From: Tsuneonella sp. CC-YZS046
GTDB lineage: Bacteria > Pseudomonadota > Alphaproteobacteria > Sphingomonadales > Sphingomonadaceae
DNA: 64,000 nucleotides
NCBI RefSeq assembly: GCF_035581365.1
Contig: NZ_CP141590.1
Location: 1,116,001 to 1,180,000 of the forward strand
Direction of reading: 5' to 3'
Shown here: one piece after another, positions 43,354-52,689 of the stretch
How the letters are laid out: each line of letters begins with the position of its first letter
Numbering within the stretch: the first letter of the stretch is position 1
Made by a program: the position numbers and the translations under genes
The notes under the pieces: generated by a model
Told to the model about the DNA's origin: nothing
What the model saw: the letters and a program-made list of their open reading frames with translations, nothing else
Database searches by the model: none

Positions 43354-44237
43354 GGGGCCGGGTCTTTGGGCGGCGCGTTGGCAACGGCGACAGCCTCAGG
43401 CTGCCAGATCGGGTCGACCACCACGAAATCGGTAGCGGCCGGATCGCTCAACAGGCGGCCGATGGCGCCGTCCTTGGTAATTTCGCTGACAACCGCAACC
43501 GCCACGCCGGGCTGGAACAGGCCGCCCGCGCCGGAGGTGACGAACACGTCGCCACGCTGGAGCGGATTTATTCCGAGATTGACCAGGCGCAGCCTCAGTG
43601 TCCCGTCCGAGCGCCCCTCGGCAAAGGCGACGACATTGTCCTTCGCGCGGCGCACTGGCACAATGCTTTCGCCATCCGTAAGGAGCAGCACCCGGGCGCT
43701 TTCGGCACCCGTTTCGAGCACCCGGCCGATCAGGCCACGCGGCGAGCGGACCGGCATGCCGACCCTGATCCCGTCGTTCGCGCCGACGGAGATATAGGCT
43801 ATGCGGCGAGTGCTGGACGATGTCGAACCTATCAGCCTTGCCCGGGCCACCGGCGGGGTTCCGCCATCATCAAGCGCAAGCAAGGCCTTCAGCCGCTTGT
43901 TTTCCTGCTCTATCGCCTGGGCTTCCGCCAGGCGGATGCGCGCGAGTTCCATCTCTTCGCGCAACTGCGCATTCTTGCTGCCAGCGCGGATATAACCGGC
44001 CAGATATTCGAATATCCCCTGGCTTTCGGTGCGGCCCACGGCGCCGGTTTCGCCCACCGGCGCGGCCACATCGCTTGCCGCGCCCCGCAACCCCGCAAAT
44101 GCATCGGGCTTGATGAGCGAAAGGATGAGCAAGCCCGCGCCGAGCACAGCGCCAAGCGCGGCCACCACATAGCCGGTAAAGAGGCTGTATTGCGCCCTGC
44201 GCGAAAAGCCAGGGCGTCGGTTTGCCGGCGGCGCCAT
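43350..44237 (-). CDS. mreC: rod shape-determining protein MreC
   Basis: Periplasmic scaffold of the elongasome, 295 residues: one N-terminal membrane helix (about 20-42), a coiled coil (LREEMELARIRLAEAQAIEQ) and the two-barrel beta domain with GANDGIRVGMPVRSPRGLIG. It lies between mreB and mreD. Confidence 0.95.
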   Translation of the reverse strand: MAPPANRRPGFSRRAQYSLFTGYVVAALGAVLGAGLLILSLIKPDAFAGLRGAASDVAAPVGETGAVGRTESQGIFEYLAGYIRAGSKNAQLREEMELARIRLAEAQAIEQENKRLKALLALDDGGTPPVARARLIGSTSSSTRRIAYISVGANDGIRVGMPVRSPRGLIGRVLETGAESARVLLLTDGESIVPVRRAKDNVVAFAEGRSDGTLRLRLVNLGINPLQRGDVFVTSGAGGLFQPGVAVAVVSEITKDGAIGRLLSDPAATDFVVVDPIWQPEAVAVANAPPKDPAP

Positions 44238-44289
44238 CCGCGCCTGCTCCCTTCCTGGCCGGCGCGGCCATCGCGCCGGAAGTTGCCGT

Positions 44290-45336
<1,047 letters not shown>

Positions 45337-45508
45337 CTAGCATTCCGTGTGATGACCGCCGCCGCAGGGCACGGCGCGGAAATGGGGAGAGGACAAGGGC
45401 GGCTCCTTAACCCAAGGCTCGCGTAAAGGCCAAAAAATTGTGCCAGTAAACCACAGCTTTTGCACTACTCATCTCGAATTGTCCGTCTTTCGCCGTTACG
45501 ATCCGGCC

Positions 45509-47335
45509 ATGCCTACGATCCGGCGCCTGCCCGAACACCTCATAAACCGAATCGCGGCGGGCGAAGTGGTCGAGCGGCCTGCCTCGGCGCTCAAGGAAAT
45601 CGTCGAGAACGCAATCGACGCCGATGCGACTCGCATAGCGGTGTCGCTGGCCGAGGGCGGCCTGGGGCGGATCGAAGTGACGGATGACGGCTGCGGCATG
45701 GACCCGCAGGAAATGGCCCTCGCGCTGGAACGTCACGCCACCTCGAAGCTGCCCGAAAGCCTGGTCGGGCAGGAAGGTGCCATCGAACGCGTCGCCACGC
45801 TGGGCTTTCGCGGCGAGGCGCTTCCCTCCATCGCCAGCGTTGCAAGGCTCAGCCTCGAAAGCCGGGTTCGCGGCGCGGAGCAAGGCTGGAAACGTGTCGT
45901 CGACCATGGCAGCCTGACGGAAGAGGGACCAGCCGCGCTGCCGCCGGGCACTAGGGTGCGGGTGGAACGCCTGTTCGCGAACATCCCAGCCCGGCGCAAG
46001 TTTCTGCGCTCGCCCCGCGCGGAATATGCGGCATGCCTGGACATTATGCGCAGGCTTGCCATGGCGCGGCCCGATATCGGGTTCAGCCTCGAACATGACG
46101 GACGCCAGATATTCCGGCTCCAGGGCGAAGACCGGCTGGAGTCCCGCGTCGCGCAGATCGTCGCGCGCGAACTCGCCGACAACGGCGTTTCGATTTCGCT
46201 GGAACGCGAAGCGATGCAATTGCGCGGGATCGCGGGCCTGCCGACCTACAATCGCGGTGTCGCCGATCATCAGTATCTCTTCGTCAATGGCCGGCCGGTG
46301 AAGGACCGCCTGCTCGCGGGGGCGGTGCGCGGGGCCTATGCCGACATGCTGGCGCGGGATCGCCATGCCGTGCTCGCCCTGTTTCTCGATCTTCCGGCGG
46401 AAGACGTCGACATCAATGTCCATCCGGCCAAGACCGAGGTTCGCTTCCGCGATGCCGTGGCGGTTCGCGGCTTCATCGTCTCGGGCCTGCGCCACGCCCT
46501 GTCTACCGGGGACCGGCGCAGCACGCAGGCGCCCGCCGCGGATGCGATGAGCCGCTGGCAGGTCGAGCCACAATCCCTTGCCGAGAAGCCCGCTCCGGCG
46601 CTGGCCTCGCTCTTTTCCGGGCGGGACTGGTCGCCACCGGCCAATCGGGTGAGCGAAGCGGGAAGGGCCTGGAAAGGCTACGAGCAGGCGGTCATGGCCG
46701 ATCCGCAGGGGCGGGCGGAAGTGGCGGAGGAACCGGCTTCACCGGAGGCGGAGTTTCCGCTCGGCATCGCGCGCGGGCAGGTCGCCCAGACCTATATCGT
46801 GGCCGAAGCATCCGACGGCCTCGTGATCGTCGACCAGCACGCCGCCCATGAACGCCTGGTGCTGGAACGCCTGCGCGCGGCCGGAACCGGCGAAACCCTC
46901 GCCGCCAGCCAGGCCCTGCTTTCCCCGGAAGTGGTCGAGCTGGATGAGCCATCGTGCGACCGGCTAGAGGAAAACGCGGCGAGCTTTGCCGGGCTGGGCC
47001 TGATGATAGAGCGGTTCGGCCCCGACGCCATGCTGGTCCGGGCCATGCCTTCCGTCCTGAAAACGGCCGATCCGCAGGCGCTGCTGCGGGATATTGCCGA
47101 CGATCTGGCACAGAATGGCGCACCGCTCTTGCTGGGCGAGAAGATCGAGCATGTGCTTGCGACGATGGCTTGTCACGGTTCCGTGCGTGCGGGCAGGGTG
47201 CTGTCCGTTGTGGAGATGAACGCACTGCTGCGGGAGATGGAGCGAACCCCGCGTTCGGGGCAGTGCAACCATGGCCGCCCGACCTGGATCAAGCTGTCGA
47301 TGGCGGACGTGGAAAAGCTGTTTGGGCGGCACTGA
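45509..47335 (+). CDS. mutL: DNA mismatch repair protein MutL (endonuclease type)
   Basis: Mismatch repair coordinator, 608 residues. The GHKL ATPase motifs are present (KEIVENAIDA, DDGCGM, TLGFRGEALPSI). The C-terminal domain carries the nicking motif DQHAAHERLVLE together with ACHGSVRAG and CNHGRPTW, so this MutL likely cuts DNA itself, as in bacteria without MutH. ATG 45509 gives the usual MPTIRRLPEHLINRIAAGEV. Confidence 0.97.
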   Translation: MPTIRRLPEHLINRIAAGEVVERPASALKEIVENAIDADATRIAVSLAEGGLGRIEVTDDGCGMDPQEMALALERHATSKLPESLVGQEGAIERVATLGFRGEALPSIASVARLSLESRVRGAEQGWKRVVDHGSLTEEGPAALPPGTRVRVERLFANIPARRKFLRSPRAEYAACLDIMRRLAMARPDIGFSLEHDGRQIFRLQGEDRLESRVAQIVARELADNGVSISLEREAMQLRGIAGLPTYNRGVADHQYLFVNGRPVKDRLLAGAVRGAYADMLARDRHAVLALFLDLPAEDVDINVHPAKTEVRFRDAVAVRGFIVSGLRHALSTGDRRSTQAPAADAMSRWQVEPQSLAEKPAPALASLFSGRDWSPPANRVSEAGRAWKGYEQAVMADPQGRAEVAEEPASPEAEFPLGIARGQVAQTYIVAEASDGLVIVDQHAAHERLVLERLRAAGTGETLAASQALLSPEVVELDEPSCDRLEENAASFAGLGLMIERFGPDAMLVRAMPSVLKTADPQALLRDIADDLAQNGAPLLLGEKIEHVLATMACHGSVRAGRVLSVVEMNALLREMERTPRSGQCNHGRPTWIKLSMADVEKLFGRH

Positions 47336-47838
47336 TGAAGCGAGTGGCTCTTTCTCTCCTGCTTTTGACCGGGGCATGCGGCGGCGAACGCCCCAATGCC
47401 CAGGAAAAGGAAGCGCAGGATTTGCGCGACATCGCGATGGTCGAGGCGGCGCAGAAGATCGACCCGCCGCGCGAGCCGGTGACGCCTGAAGAGATCACCG
47501 ACCCGGACTTCGAGGATCGCGATCTGATGGGCGTCAGTTGCAACTTCATCCCCACCGGGCAGCGCAATCCGGTTGCGGTGGGCCTGCCCGGCGCGGCCTT
47601 CGTCAAGCTGAATGCGAAGATGGAGCGATTGGCCGCCGACAAGGGCGGCGACCAGATGCCATTCGGCACCTGGGCGAAATATGACGGCAAGAAATATGTC
47701 CTGAAATTCGCCAAGGACGACAGCGACGGCAAGCCACTGGGCTCCGAAGCGACCCAATGGTCCGGAAGGATGACCTTGCTGGACCCCTATGATCGGTCGA
47801 TCTACGAATCCTTCGGCACTTTTCAGTGCGGCAGCTGA
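47335..47838 (+). CDS. small secreted protein of unknown function
   Basis: Protein of 167 residues starting inside the mutL stop (TGATG). A short N-terminal export signal (RVALSLLLLTGACGG) may be a lipobox with a non-standard Thr at -3. The mature part has MGVSCNFIPTG and a late FGTFQC, two cysteines that may pair, and a predicted beta-rich body. No family is recognised. Its 3' end overlaps the convergent Grx-MauE gene by 16 bases. Confidence 0.72.
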   Translation: MKRVALSLLLLTGACGGERPNAQEKEAQDLRDIAMVEAAQKIDPPREPVTPEEITDPDFEDRDLMGVSCNFIPTGQRNPVAVGLPGAAFVKLNAKMERLAADKGGDQMPFGTWAKYDGKKYVLKFAKDDSDGKPLGSEATQWSGRMTLLDPYDRSIYESFGTFQCGS

Positions 47839-48590
47839 GACAGGTAGTTTCCACCCATCCACAGGCCCATGCCGATCATGGCCAGGTTCTCGGTCAGGGA
47901 GACGAAACCGAGCGGAACCTTGGCCGATCCCCCCACGCAGGCGCATTTCAGCTCCCGCTTCTGGATATATACCGCATAGAATACGCTGACCGCGCCCACC
48001 GTGCCGATAAACAGGGAAATCGGCGCGGATAGCCAGGTCGCGACATGGCCTGCCATCAGGATGCCCGCCAGCCCCTCCGCGAAGGGATAGATGCTGGCAT
48101 AGGGCACCCACCTCCGGGCCAGCAGATCGTAGCCCAGGAACATGGTCGAGAACTGCTCGACGTCCTGCAGCTTGAGCATGGCCAGCATCGCCATGGAGAA
48201 GGCGAGGAACCATTCCGCCGCGCGTATCGTGAAGGGATTGGCGAAAGCGAACCAGCTTATTGCCAGCGCCAGACCCGCGGCCATGGCGAATACCGCAATG
48301 ACAGGCTTATAGCTGGTGGCGTCCAGATCTTTCGCCTTGCCGCCGAAATATTCCCTCAGCGCGTCGTATCCGCCAATCCGCTTGCCATCGATAAAGGTCT
48401 GCGGCGTGGTGGCGACGCCGTACTCCTGCTTGAAGGCGTCGGTCTGTTCCCGCGTGGTCAGATGATGGTCTTCGACGCGATAGCCCTGCCGTTGGAGCAG
48501 ATATCTGGATTTCAGGCCGTAGGGGCAGACATGCTTGTCCATCGCCATGCGATAAAGTTCGGCCGTGGGTTTTCGTGCTTGGTTATCCAT
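47823..48590 (-). CDS. glutaredoxin-MauE fusion membrane redox protein
   Basis: Protein of 255 residues in two parts. Residues 1-85 are a glutaredoxin fold with a one-cysteine active site CPYG (22-25) and the cis-Pro motif TTPQTFIDGKRIGGYDAL. Residues 93-250 are a four-helix MauE/DoxX-like membrane domain with a CxC pair (Cys 216, Cys 218, in KCACVGGSAKVPLG). The arrangement suggests passing electrons between the cytosol and a membrane disulfide. The gene is driven by a MerR-type promoter shared with a divergent MerR regulator. Confidence 0.85.
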   Translation of the reverse strand: MDNQARKPTAELYRMAMDKHVCPYGLKSRYLLQRQGYRVEDHHLTTREQTDAFKQEYGVATTPQTFIDGKRIGGYDALREYFGGKAKDLDATSYKPVIAVFAMAAGLALAISWFAFANPFTIRAAEWFLAFSMAMLAMLKLQDVEQFSTMFLGYDLLARRWVPYASIYPFAEGLAGILMAGHVATWLSAPISLFIGTVGAVSVFYAVYIQKRELKCACVGGSAKVPLGFVSLTENLAMIGMGLWMGGNYLSQLPH

Positions 48591-48600
48591 AATGACCGGC

Positions 48601-48632
48601 TAGATAGCTTCCGTACCATAGTACGGAGTCAA
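48601..48632 (-). promoter_or_regulatory. mer-like MerR-family promoter/operator
   Basis: On the minus strand TTGACT (48632-48627) and TATCTA (48606-48601) are 20 bases apart, the long spacing MerR activators need. The spacer holds the dyad CCGTAC-TATG-GTACGG, extended to 7-4-7 at 48610-48627, with half sites equal to those of classical mer operators. The start of transcription would be at about 48594-48596, only 4-6 bases before the Grx-MauE ATG, so the mRNA is practically leaderless. Confidence 0.75.
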
Positions 48633-48635
48633 GCT

Positions 48636-49031
48636 GTGGCGGTGACAATTTCCGAACTGGCCCGCACCGCCGGCGTGGGCGTGGAAACGATCCGGTTCTA
48701 CCAACGAAAGGGACTGCTGTTCGATCCGCATCCTTCCCGGCAAGGGCGCTCGCCCGGCACCCGGCACTATGGGCAGGACGACATCAGGCGGCTGCGCTTC
48801 ATCAGATCGGCCCAGAAGGCCGGTTTCGCGCTCAGGGAAATTTCCGAACTGCTGGAACTCGATGCCACCAGCGAGCGGGAACGCGCCCGGGAACTGGCGC
48901 GGCAGCGCATCGCCTCGCTCGACAGGCAGATCGCGGAGCTTCAGCAGGCGCGGCAATCTCTCGACAGGCTGGCGCGGGAATGTTCCAGGGGCGGGGCAGG
49001 GCCTTGCCCGATCATCGAGGCGTTCGAATAA
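48636..49031 (+). CDS. MerR family transcriptional regulator
   Basis: Regulator of 131 residues starting at GTG 48636 (or GTG 48642). The winged-helix part reads TISELARTAGVGVETIRFYQ, then RHYGQDDIRRLRFIRSAQ, a dimer coiled coil, and a metal-loop-like end with Cys 116 and Cys 124 (ECSRGGAGPCPIIEAFE). The latter pair matches two of the three mercury ligands of MerR, but the first cysteine, near the start of the dimer helix, is absent. It is divergent from Grx-MauE and surely its regulator. Confidence 0.9.
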   Translation: MAVTISELARTAGVGVETIRFYQRKGLLFDPHPSRQGRSPGTRHYGQDDIRRLRFIRSAQKAGFALREISELLELDATSERERARELARQRIASLDRQIAELQQARQSLDRLARECSRGGAGPCPIIEAFE

Positions 49032-49038
49032 GCCTCGC

Positions 49039-49485
49039 CTATTCGCCCCGCGCCTGGATCATCGAGATTCCGATGAAGCGCAGCACCATCTCGTCATTCT
49101 GGTTGAAGGTCCTGATCTGGGTCCACAGGCTTCCCCGGTTCGGGCGCGAGCGGCTGAGCTGCTTGTTCAGCAGCTCGGATTCGCAGCGCAGCGTATCTCC
49201 CGGGAATACCGGCTTGAGGAAGCGCAGTTCATCGACCCCCGGCGAACCCAGCCCGGCCTGCTGGTCATCCTCGAAATCGCCGACCATCATCGACATCGTC
49301 ATGGCGCAGGTATGCCACCCGCTTGCCGCGAGCTTGCCGAAATGGGTCCTGGCCGCGGCTTCATCCGAAAGGTGGAAGGGCTGGGGATCGTAGCGCGAGG
49401 CGAAATCGAGGACTTCCTCGCGCGTGACGTGATAATTGCCGAAGCGCCTGATCTCCCCGACCACCATGTCCTCGAAATAGCGCAT
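49039..49485 (-). CDS. MaoC family dehydratase
   Basis: Hot-dog fold protein of 148 residues from ATG 49485. MaoC features are MRYFEDMVVGEIRRFGNY, the catalytic Asp-His region FASRYDPQPFHLSDEAA, and PVFPGDTLRCESELL. It probably hydrates or dehydrates an enoyl/hydroxyacyl-CoA. It lies 16 bases after ychF on the same strand, a link with no clear functional meaning. Confidence 0.9.
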   Translation of the reverse strand: MRYFEDMVVGEIRRFGNYHVTREEVLDFASRYDPQPFHLSDEAAARTHFGKLAASGWHTCAMTMSMMVGDFEDDQQAGLGSPGVDELRFLKPVFPGDTLRCESELLNKQLSRSRPNRGSLWTQIRTFNQNDEMVLRFIGISMIQARGE

Positions 49486-49501
49486 CCGCCGAAGCCCTCG
49501 A

Positions 49502-50602
49502 TCAGACGTTGAATTTGAAATGCAGGACATCGCCGTCCTGCACTTGGTATTCCTTGCCTTCCTGGCGCAGCTTGCCCGCCTCGCGAGCGGCAGCTTCTCC
49601 GCCAAGAGTTACATAATCGTCATAGGCGATGGTTTCGGCGCGGATGAAGCCCTTTTCGAAATCGGTATGGATCTCCCCGGCGGCCTGCGGAGCCTTGGCG
49701 CCGGTATGGAATGTCCAGGCGCGGGCTTCCTTGGGGCCGATGGTGAAAAAGGTCTGCAATCCAAGCAGCTCGTAACCGGCGCGGATCACGCGGGCGAGGC
49801 CGGTTTCCGCCAGGCCCAGCTCGTTGAGGTATTCGGCGCGCTCTTCCGGGTCCATCCCGACCAGCTCGGCCTCGATCGCGGCGGACACGACCACCGCCTG
49901 CGCCCCTTCCGCGCTGGCCTTCTCGAACACCTTGGCCGAGAGTTCATTGCCGGTGGCGGCATCTTCCTCGGCCACGTTGCAGACATAGAGGACCGGCTTC
50001 GCGGTGAGCAATTGGGCCTGCGCGAAGATGCGCGCTTCCTCGTCGTCCTTCGGCTCTGTCAGGCGGGCGGGCTTGCCTTCGCGGAGCAGGTCCAGCGCCT
50101 GGCCCAGCACGCTGGCCGCGAGCCTGGCTTCCTTGTCGCCCCCGGTCGCGCGCTTCGCCGCCGCCGGAACGCGCTTCTCAAGGCTTTCGAGGTCGGCCAG
50201 CATCAGCTCCGTCTCGACCACTTCGGCATCCGCGATGGGATCGACCTTGTTGGCGACATGCTGGATGTCGTCATCCTCGAAACAGCGCAGGACGTGGACG
50301 ATGGCATCCACTTCCCGGATATTGCCGAGGAACTGGTTGCCCAGCCCTTCGCCCTTGGAGGCGCCTTTGACCAGCCCGGCAATGTCGACGAAGGCGAGCT
50401 GGGTGGGGATGATCTTGCCCGAACCGGCAATGCTTGCCAGCTTTTCCAGGCGCGGGTCCGGCACGGCGACCTGCCCTACATTCGGCTCGATCGTGCAGAA
50501 GGGATAATTCGCGGCCTGCGCCGCCTGCGTCTCCGTGAGAGCATTGAACAACGTCGATTTGCCCACATTGGGCAGGCCCACGATCCCGCAACGGAAACCC
50601 AT
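49502..50602 (-). CDS. ychF: redox-regulated ATPase YchF
   Basis: OBG-family P-loop protein of 366 residues that prefers ATP. G1 is GLPNVGKSTLFNALT, G3 DIAGLVKGASKGEG, and the C-terminal TGS domain ends in YQVQDGDVLHFKFNV. NxxE replaces NKxD, the reason for ATP preference in the family. It binds ribosomes and is linked to oxidative stress. Confidence 0.97.
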   Translation of the reverse strand: MGFRCGIVGLPNVGKSTLFNALTETQAAQAANYPFCTIEPNVGQVAVPDPRLEKLASIAGSGKIIPTQLAFVDIAGLVKGASKGEGLGNQFLGNIREVDAIVHVLRCFEDDDIQHVANKVDPIADAEVVETELMLADLESLEKRVPAAAKRATGGDKEARLAASVLGQALDLLREGKPARLTEPKDDEEARIFAQAQLLTAKPVLYVCNVAEEDAATGNELSAKVFEKASAEGAQAVVVSAAIEAELVGMDPEERAEYLNELGLAETGLARVIRAGYELLGLQTFFTIGPKEARAWTFHTGAKAPQAAGEIHTDFEKGFIRAETIAYDDYVTLGGEAAAREAGKLRQEGKEYQVQDGDVLHFKFNV

Positions 50603-50692
50603 CGAAAACTCCGCATGAATGACAGGCCGCGGGCCTTAAGGCCTGAACACGCAAACCGCAATGGGGTGGCCGGATTGCGCGCGCATGAGAAA

Positions 50693-50718
50693 GCGCCCCT
50701 CCCGACCGGGAAGGGCGC
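50693..50718 (-). terminator. hairpin after the PEP-CTERM gene
   Basis: Stem GCGCCC / GGGCGC extended by an inner TCCC/GGGA helix, followed on the minus strand by TTTCTC. It lies 46 bases after the PEP-CTERM gene stop. Confidence 0.6.
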
Positions 50719-50763
50719 CTCTCACGGATTCAGCCGGACGGTGCCGGCTGCCGTGCGGAGAGT

Positions 50764-51039
50764 TCAGTCCTTGCTGGCGCGGCGGCGGCGCATCAGGCCA
50801 AGGCCGATCAGGCCCGCGCCGGCAATGCCGAGCATTCCGGGCTCAGGCACCTGCGTGCCGCCCGAAGTGGTCGAACCGCCCGAAGTGGTGGAGCCGCCCG
50901 AGCTGGTCGTGGAGGAACCGCCGCACTTCTTGCCGCACCAGCCGCCGGAAGTGCTGCCGCCCCATCCGCCGGCAGATGCCGGAGCGGCAATCGTGAGGCT
51001 GGTCAGAACCGCGGTTGCGATGAAAGCTTTGCGAAGCAT
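50764..51039 (-). CDS. PEP-CTERM sorting domain protein
   Basis: Secreted protein of 91 residues: signal peptide ending in APASA-GG, a short Gly/Ser/Thr-rich body with GGSTTSGG repeats and a CGKKCGG pair, then the PEP-CTERM anchor (VPEPG, hydrophobic helix, RRRR). The C-terminal signal is cut by an exosortase, and such proteins usually go to the surface or the exopolysaccharide layer. The body is unusually short, about 45 residues. Confidence 0.9.
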   Translation of the reverse strand: MLRKAFIATAVLTSLTIAAPASAGGWGGSTSGGWCGKKCGGSSTTSSGGSTTSGGSTTSGGTQVPEPGMLGIAGAGLIGLGLMRRRRASKD

Positions 51040-51263
51040 GGGCGTAATTCCTCTGTTGCTGGATAGTTTACGCCATTTAACGCAAGCACCATGCCAATGT
51101 GCTGTTTCCCTTGGATTCGATGGTTAACGAATTTCCACGGGGAGCGAATTTGTAAAGAGAACCGACAGAAAACGGGTGCGATGGCGGCGCAATGGCGCTC
51201 GGCCACGTTGGGCATGGCGCGCCTTCAGGGAGCCTCGTTCAGGAAAGCCTCGGGGTTTCCGCG

Positions 51264-51833
51264 TCAGTCCTGCAGGCGTAGGGCGACATCGCTCATGAAG
51301 CGGGCATCGTCGCCCTGAGCCAGCCAGGCGGCCTCCGAGCCGATGGCGACCAGCATGTCGGCCAGATCGTCGAGTTCGGCCTTGGCATAGTTGCCGAGCA
51401 CATAGGGGGAAACCCGATCCTTGTGGCCGGGATGACCGATGCCGATCCGCACCCTGCGAAAATCCGGCCCCAGATGCTTGTCGATGGAACGCAGGCCATT
51501 GTGGCCCGCGGTACCGCCGCCGATCTTCACCTTCACCTTGAACGGAGCGAGATCCAGCTCGTCATGAAAGACGGTCAGCGCATCCATCTCCAGCTTGTAG
51601 AAGCGCATGGCTTCCGCAACGGAGCGGCCGCTCTCGTTCATGAATGTCGCGGGCTTGAGCAATATAACACGCTGCCCGCCGATCCGGCCGTCCTGCACCC
51701 AACCGGCGAATTTCTTCTGCACGGGGCCGAAATCATGAATATCCGCAATCACGTCTAGCGCCATGAAACCGACATTGTGGCGGTTCATCGCATATTGCGG
51801 CCCGGGATTACCAAGTCCTACCCAAAGTTGCAT
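51264..51833 (-). CDS. pth: peptidyl-tRNA hydrolase
   Basis: Frees tRNA from stalled peptidyl-tRNA, 189 residues. Motifs are VGLGNPGPQYAMNRHNVGF with the catalytic His, KPATFMNESGRSV, FHDELDLAPFKVK and GGGTAGHNGLRSI. It follows rplY on the same strand, the usual pairing in alphaproteobacteria, but a strong terminator stands between. Confidence 0.97.
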   Translation of the reverse strand: MQLWVGLGNPGPQYAMNRHNVGFMALDVIADIHDFGPVQKKFAGWVQDGRIGGQRVILLKPATFMNESGRSVAEAMRFYKLEMDALTVFHDELDLAPFKVKVKIGGGTAGHNGLRSIDKHLGPDFRRVRIGIGHPGHKDRVSPYVLGNYAKAELDDLADMLVAIGSEAAWLAQGDDARFMSDVALRLQD

Positions 51834-51875
51834 GGCCTTGCCCTAATCCCTCCCACGGCTGACGCAAAAGCAAAA

Positions 51876-51907
51876 GCGCCGGCCACGCGATGCAAGCGGG
51901 CCGGCGC
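51876..51907 (-). terminator. Rho-independent terminator after rplY
   Basis: A perfect 9-bp stem (GCGCCGGCC / GGCCGGCGC) is followed on the minus strand by TTTTGCTTTTG, 27 bases after the rplY stop. It separates rplY from pth, so pth expression depends on read-through or its own promoter. Confidence 0.8.
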
Positions 51908-51933
51908 CTTGTATCCCGAAAAGGGCCGGAAGG

Positions 51934-52566
51934 TCAGCCTTCCGAACCGCCTTCCGCTTCTTCGCCTTCAGCGCCGGCTTCGGCGTCGGCACGCTTGAGC
52001 GCGGACGGAGCGACGATCGTTGCGATGGTGAAATCGCGATCGGTAATCGTGCTTTCCGCGCCGGCCGGCAGGGCAACATGGCTGATATGGATCGAATCGC
52101 CGACTTCCTTGCCGGTGACGTCGATTTCGATTTCCGCCGGGATTCTGTCGGCATCGCAGATCAGATCCAGCTCGTGGCGAACGATGTTGAGCACGCCGCC
52201 GCGCTTCAGGCCGGGCGAGGCTTCTTCGTTCGTGAACACGACGGGAACCTGCACCTCGACCTTGGCGTCCTTGGCCAGGCGCAGGAAATCGACATGGAGC
52301 GGGCGATCGTTGACCGGGTGGAAGGCAACATCCTTGGGCAGGGTGCGGACAATCTTTCCGCCGAGTTCGATCATCACGATCGAGTTCGAGAAGTGTCCGG
52401 TGTTGAGCTGGCGCACCAGCTCCCTTTCTTCCACATGGATTGCCTGCGGTTCTTCCTTGCCGCCATAGATGACGGCGGGAACACGGCCTTCGCGGCGCAA
52501 TACACGGGAGGCTCCCTTGCCAGCCCGTTCGCGCGCTTCGGCCAGCAGGGTGAGAGCGTCGCTCAT
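51934..52566 (-). CDS. rplY: 50S ribosomal protein L25/Ctc
   Basis: 5S rRNA-binding protein of the long (Ctc/TL5) type, 210 residues. The N-terminal L25 domain shows [20 protein letters not shown], the second domain [20 protein letters not shown], and the tail is acidic ([15 protein letters not shown]). Confidence 0.96.
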   Translation of the reverse strand: MSDALTLLAEARERAGKGASRVLRREGRVPAVIYGGKEEPQAIHVEERELVRQLNTGHFSNSIVMIELGGKIVRTLPKDVAFHPVNDRPLHVDFLRLAKDAKVEVQVPVVFTNEEASPGLKRGGVLNIVRHELDLICDADRIPAEIEIDVTGKEVGDSIHISHVALPAGAESTITDRDFTIATIVAPSALKRADAEAGAEGEEAEGGSEG

Positions 52567-52689
52567 GGTCCTATACCTTTCGAATTGCTTGATGGTCTTT
52601 CCGCCACGCCTCCAGGGATGACCATGACGGAAGGCGCGCCCCTATACAGAACCGCCTTGCAATGCAAGCGAATCGCGCGGGAAAGCTCG

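Noticed and set aside
48601-49031. Mercury resistance operon
   Set aside because: The operator is mer-like, but merA/T/P are absent and the regulator lacks the first mercury-ligand cysteine.
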